The notes under the pieces: generated by a model
The model's database searches: none
Told to the model about the DNA's origin: nothing
What the model saw: only the letters and a program-made list of their open reading frames with translations
Shown here: positions 7,935 to 9,585 of the stretch, in pieces
Numbering within the stretch: position 1 is the stretch's first letter
How the letters are laid out: every line of letters starts with the position of its first letter
NCBI GenBank assembly: GCA_008501785.1
Contig: QQUD01000260.1
Coordinates: 1-9,585 of the forward strand
DNA length: 9,585 nt
Source: Chloroflexota bacterium
Lineage (GTDB): Bacteria > Chloroflexota > Anaerolineae > Promineifilales > Promineifilaceae
Reading direction: 5' to 3'
Program-made: the position numbers and the translations under genes

Positions 7935-7957
7935 AGGGACTAAGGACTAAGGACTGA
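7933..7957. repeat. Right heptamer array, CTARGGA x 3.6
   Basis: CTAGGGA (7933-7939), CTAAGGA (7940-7946), CTAAGGA (7947-7953) and CTGA follow on directly. It has the same orientation as the left array (7815-7833), as if a palindromic unit had entered one heptamer tract. It ends only 11 bp before the Shine-Dalgarno of the GlmU-like gene. Confidence 0.75.
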
Positions 7958-7967
7958 AATGCTAAAT

Positions 7968-7973
7968 AAGGAG
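7968..7973 (+). promoter_or_regulatory. Shine-Dalgarno that decides the GlmU-like start
   Basis: AAGGAG lies 8 nt before the ATG at 7982. The alternative TTG at 7976 is only 2 nt away from it and would add just two residues (Met-Lys), so ATG 7982 is preferred. Confidence 0.8.
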
Positions 7974-7981
7974 CTTTGAAA

Positions 7982-8989
7982 ATGACATTAGCTGTTGTGT
8001 TGTTAGCAGCGGGGAAAGGAAAGCGGATGCTTTCGAAGACGCAGAAGATTTTGCACGAGGTTGGCGGGAAGCCGATGGTGCAGCATGTGTTTGAAGCGGC
8101 CGTTTCTGTGTCCGAGGTGCCTCCAATTTTGGTTGTAGGGCCAGGTGAGACGGGGGTGCAGGATTTGTTGGGGGATCGGGCTGACTATGCATTGCAGCCG
8201 GAAGCGTTGGGGACTGGTCATGCGACGCAGATGGCAAAAGGGTTGGCAAACGGCCGTTCTGATCAACTCATCGTCACTTATGGTGATATGCCGCTGCTGC
8301 GAGCGACAACGATGGTGCAGCAGGCCAAATTGCAGGCTGAAACAGGCGCGGCGGTGGTGATGCTGTCGGTGATGGCAGGGCCAGAAAATACGTTTGGGCG
8401 GGTGGTGCGGGATGAAAACGGCCGTATTACAGAAATCCTAGAATTGGCGAATGCACGCCGTCGCCCCAATGCAGCAGAACTGGTTGCCATTCCTGAGCAA
8501 AATGTCGGTGTGTACTGCTTTGATGCCGATTGGTTGTGGCAAAACATTGACAATTTGCCGTTGAGACAAGCGCGTTCTGGCCACGAATATTATTTAACCG
8601 ACATGATTGAAATGGCGGTGCAGCAAGGTCGTTTGGTTGAATCTATTGTAGTAGAAGATGCCGATGAAGCGTTGGGAGCCGGAACGCGAAAGGAATTAGT
8701 GAATGTTGAAAAAGCGTTTCGCCGTCGTGCCAATGCTCATTGGCTTGACAATGGTGTTACACTCATTGATCCAAATACAATTTACATTGACCCAGATGTG
8801 ACGATTGGTCAGGATACAATCATCTGGCCGAATACATATTTGCAGGGCCAAACAACTATTGGAGAGGATTGTGTGATTGGCCCGAACAGCATTATCCGTA
8901 ACGCGAATATTGGCAGCAATTGTCAAGCCGAACAGGTGGTGGTGGCAGATGTGGATGTAGCAGATGGGACGGTGGTCGGTGACCAGTAA
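7982..8989 (+). CDS. glmU: GlmU-type UDP-GlcNAc pyrophosphorylase domain protein, lacking the acetyltransferase part
   Basis: The protein has 335 aa against about 450 for bifunctional GlmU. The N-terminal nucleotidyltransferase domain is whole: LLAAGKGKRM (7-16), GGKPMVQHV (28-36), LGTGHA (76-81), YGDMPL (100-105) with the metal-binding Asp102, FGRVV (138-142) and EYYLTDMI (202-209). About 80 residues of left-handed beta-helix follow (hexapeptide turns near 270-315). The chain then stops at the point matching about residue 325-330 of the E. coli enzyme, before the acetyltransferase active site. Expected reaction: GlcNAc-1-phosphate plus UTP to UDP-GlcNAc, for peptidoglycan and other glycans. 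Two oddities: GAGTR (232-236) stands where GlmU usually has the metal-binding Asn of GVNNR, and the final codons lie in an inverted repeat. It could instead be a paralogous sugar-1-phosphate nucleotidyltransferase. Confidence 0.87.
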   Translation: MTLAVVLLAAGKGKRMLSKTQKILHEVGGKPMVQHVFEAAVSVSEVPPILVVGPGETGVQDLLGDRADYALQPEALGTGHATQMAKGLANGRSDQLIVTYGDMPLLRATTMVQQAKLQAETGAAVVMLSVMAGPENTFGRVVRDENGRITEILELANARRRPNAAELVAIPEQNVGVYCFDADWLWQNIDNLPLRQARSGHEYYLTDMIEMAVQQGRLVESIVVEDADEALGAGTRKELVNVEKAFRRRANAHWLDNGVTLIDPNTIYIDPDVTIGQDTIIWPNTYLQGQTTIGEDCVIGPNSIIRNANIGSNCQAEQVVVADVDVADGTVVGDQ

Positions 8990-9046
8990 ATGATAATCGG
9001 TGAACGGTTATTCTTGCTGATGACCGTTCACCGGTAGCTGATTACC
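8978..9046. repeat. Imperfect inverted repeat spanning the GlmU-like stop codon
   Basis: The core stem is CGGTGAACGGT (8998-9008) with ACCGTTCACCG (9023-9033), 11 bp perfect, with a 14-nt loop. Outer arms GGTGACCAG (8978-8986) and CTGATTACC (9038-9046) also pair, with two G·T-type mismatches. The left outer arm is the last three codons of the GlmU-like gene, directly followed by its TAA. No T-run follows, so an intrinsic terminator is unlikely; a dispersed repeat unit is a better fit. It ends just before the cdd Shine-Dalgarno. Confidence 0.75.
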
Positions 9047-9059
9047 AAACGGAGGAGAC

Positions 9060-9458
9060 ATGATCTCAGATGCAACAAGGGATGAACTGATTCAGGCGGC
9101 GATTGCGGCACGGGAGCAGGCGTATGTGCCTTATTCGAAGTACAAAGTGGGGGCGGCGCTGTTGGTGGAAAACGGCCGTATTGTCACCGGCTGTAACGTG
9201 GAAAATGTGTCGTATGGCTTGACGAATTGTGCAGAGAGAACGGCCGTTTTCAAAGCTGTCTCCGAAGGGCATCGTAAAATTGATGCCGTGGTGGTCGCTA
9301 CCAGCAATGCAGGATCGCCGTGTGGTGCTTGTCGTCAGGTGCTGGCTGAGTTTGCGGGGGATGTGCCGGTGTGGTTAGTTGATGTGGATGGAAACGGCCG
9401 TGAAACAACACTGCACACGCTGCTGCCAGACCATTTTGGACCGGAGCATTTACCTTAG
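9060..9458 (+). CDS. cdd: Cytidine deaminase, homotetrameric type
   Basis: This 132-aa cytosolic enzyme has the normal length of the small tetrameric class. It deaminates cytidine and deoxycytidine to uridine and deoxyuridine in pyrimidine salvage. Key residues are visible: substrate-binding NVE (46-48), CAER (57-60) with zinc ligand Cys57 and catalytic Glu59, and PCGAC (87-91) with zinc ligands Cys88 and Cys91. The N-terminal AYVPYSKYKVGAAL (21-34) is also typical. The ATG has a strong Shine-Dalgarno (GGAGGAG) just upstream. The gene follows the GlmU-like gene by 70 bp, with an inverted repeat between them. Three ACGGCCGT octamers lie within it, the densest run in the window. No missing residues were seen. 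Confidence 0.96.
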   Translation: MISDATRDELIQAAIAAREQAYVPYSKYKVGAALLVENGRIVTGCNVENVSYGLTNCAERTAVFKAVSEGHRKIDAVVVATSNAGSPCGACRQVLAEFAGDVPVWLVDVDGNGRETTLHTLLPDHFGPEHLP

Positions 9459-9585
9459 CCTATATTTCGCACATTAAAAACCGAATAGAGAGATAAAAGG
9501 TGGCGAAGATGCCCCTTTCATGGCAAAGTTTATGGTGCTAACCAACATCACCAGAGGCACCTTCTTATGAATTTTGCCACGAAAA
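9459..9585. other. Tail region with nested inverted repeats; possible edge of an IS or next gene
   Basis: A hairpin, AAAGG(T)GGC with GCCCCTTT, lies at 9496-9518 with loop GAAGAT; only three T end it, so it is at best a weak terminator for cdd. Larger pairings overlap it: GAAGATGCCCCT (9505-9516) with AGAGGCACCTTC (9553-9564, 10 of 12), TGGCAAA (9521-9527) with TTTGCCA (9573-9579), and GTGGC (9500-9504) with GCCAC (9576-9580). An ATG at 9567 opens MNFATK up to the window edge, with AGAGG about 9 nt upstream. It could be the first codons of a transposase or other gene; six codons are too few to tell. Confidence 0.4.

Larger units (their letters stand above)
515..9401. repeat. Dispersed HIP-like octamer ACGGCCGT, 17 copies
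   Basis: The palindrome ACGGCCGT starts at 515, 1394, 1862, 2312, 2498, 2542, 3728, 3772, 5011, 6063, 7334, 7412, 8250, 8418, 9172, 9240 and 9394. Most copies extend to AACGGCCGTT or AAACGGCCGTTT. All lie inside coding regions; the repeat-rich gap 7520-7981 has none. About 0.15 would be expected by chance with equal base frequencies. Near-matches such as GCGGCCGT (about 8097) also occur. This resembles the HIP1 octamer (GCGATCGC) of cyanobacteria in behaviour, though not in sequence. Confidence 0.9.

Noticed and set aside
7815..7957. CRISPR array.
   Set aside because: The tandem units are 7 bp with no spacers, and the central element is one palindrome, so it lacks repeat-spacer structure.

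Overview
The window suggests a free-living bacterium of about 50% GC, most plausibly a Chloroflexota member (Anaerolineae or Ardenticatenia-like). This is inferred from a very large Ser/Thr kinase-STAND-TPR protein, an exported FG-GAP repeat protein, many dispersed palindromes, and a HIP-like octamer repeated through the genes. No marker gene fixes the taxonomy.

Layout. Positions 1-7519 are a minus-strand block. In transcription order it holds a membrane-anchored DUF218/SanA-YdcF protein (7519-6875), a SnoaL-like protein (6775-6344) that overlaps by 4 bp an MFS efflux-type transporter (6347-4944), a kinase/NB-ARC/TPR signalling protein (4788-1294) with its own candidate promoter, and an exported FG-GAP/VCBS beta-propeller-type protein running off the left edge (1234-1). 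A divergent intergenic region of about 460 bp (7520-7981) is packed with repeats: an AT-rich 12-bp tandem, a 110-bp MITE-like element with 11-bp terminal inverted repeats and an 8-bp target duplication, and a 103-bp palindrome embedded in an array of CTRAGGA heptamers. To the right, on the plus strand, lie a GlmU-type nucleotidyltransferase that ends before the acetyltransferase domain (7982-8989), another inverted repeat (8978-9046) and cytidine deaminase (9060-9458). The last 127 bases hold nested inverted repeats and perhaps the start of another gene.

How the genes fit together. The SnoaL and MFS genes look translationally coupled and may act together on a small molecule. The kinase-STAND protein and the exported FG-GAP protein are 59 bp apart on one strand and could be co-transcribed. 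The nucleotidyltransferase (cell-wall precursor type) and Cdd (pyrimidine salvage) are neighbours without an obvious shared pathway.

Main points for a second look. The palindrome ACGGCCGT occurs 17 times, always inside genes and in only two of three codon frames. The last three codons and stop of the GlmU-like gene lie at and beside the arm of an inverted repeat, suggesting truncation by a repeat. The intergenic MITE and the heptamer-palindrome composite are probably multi-copy elements.
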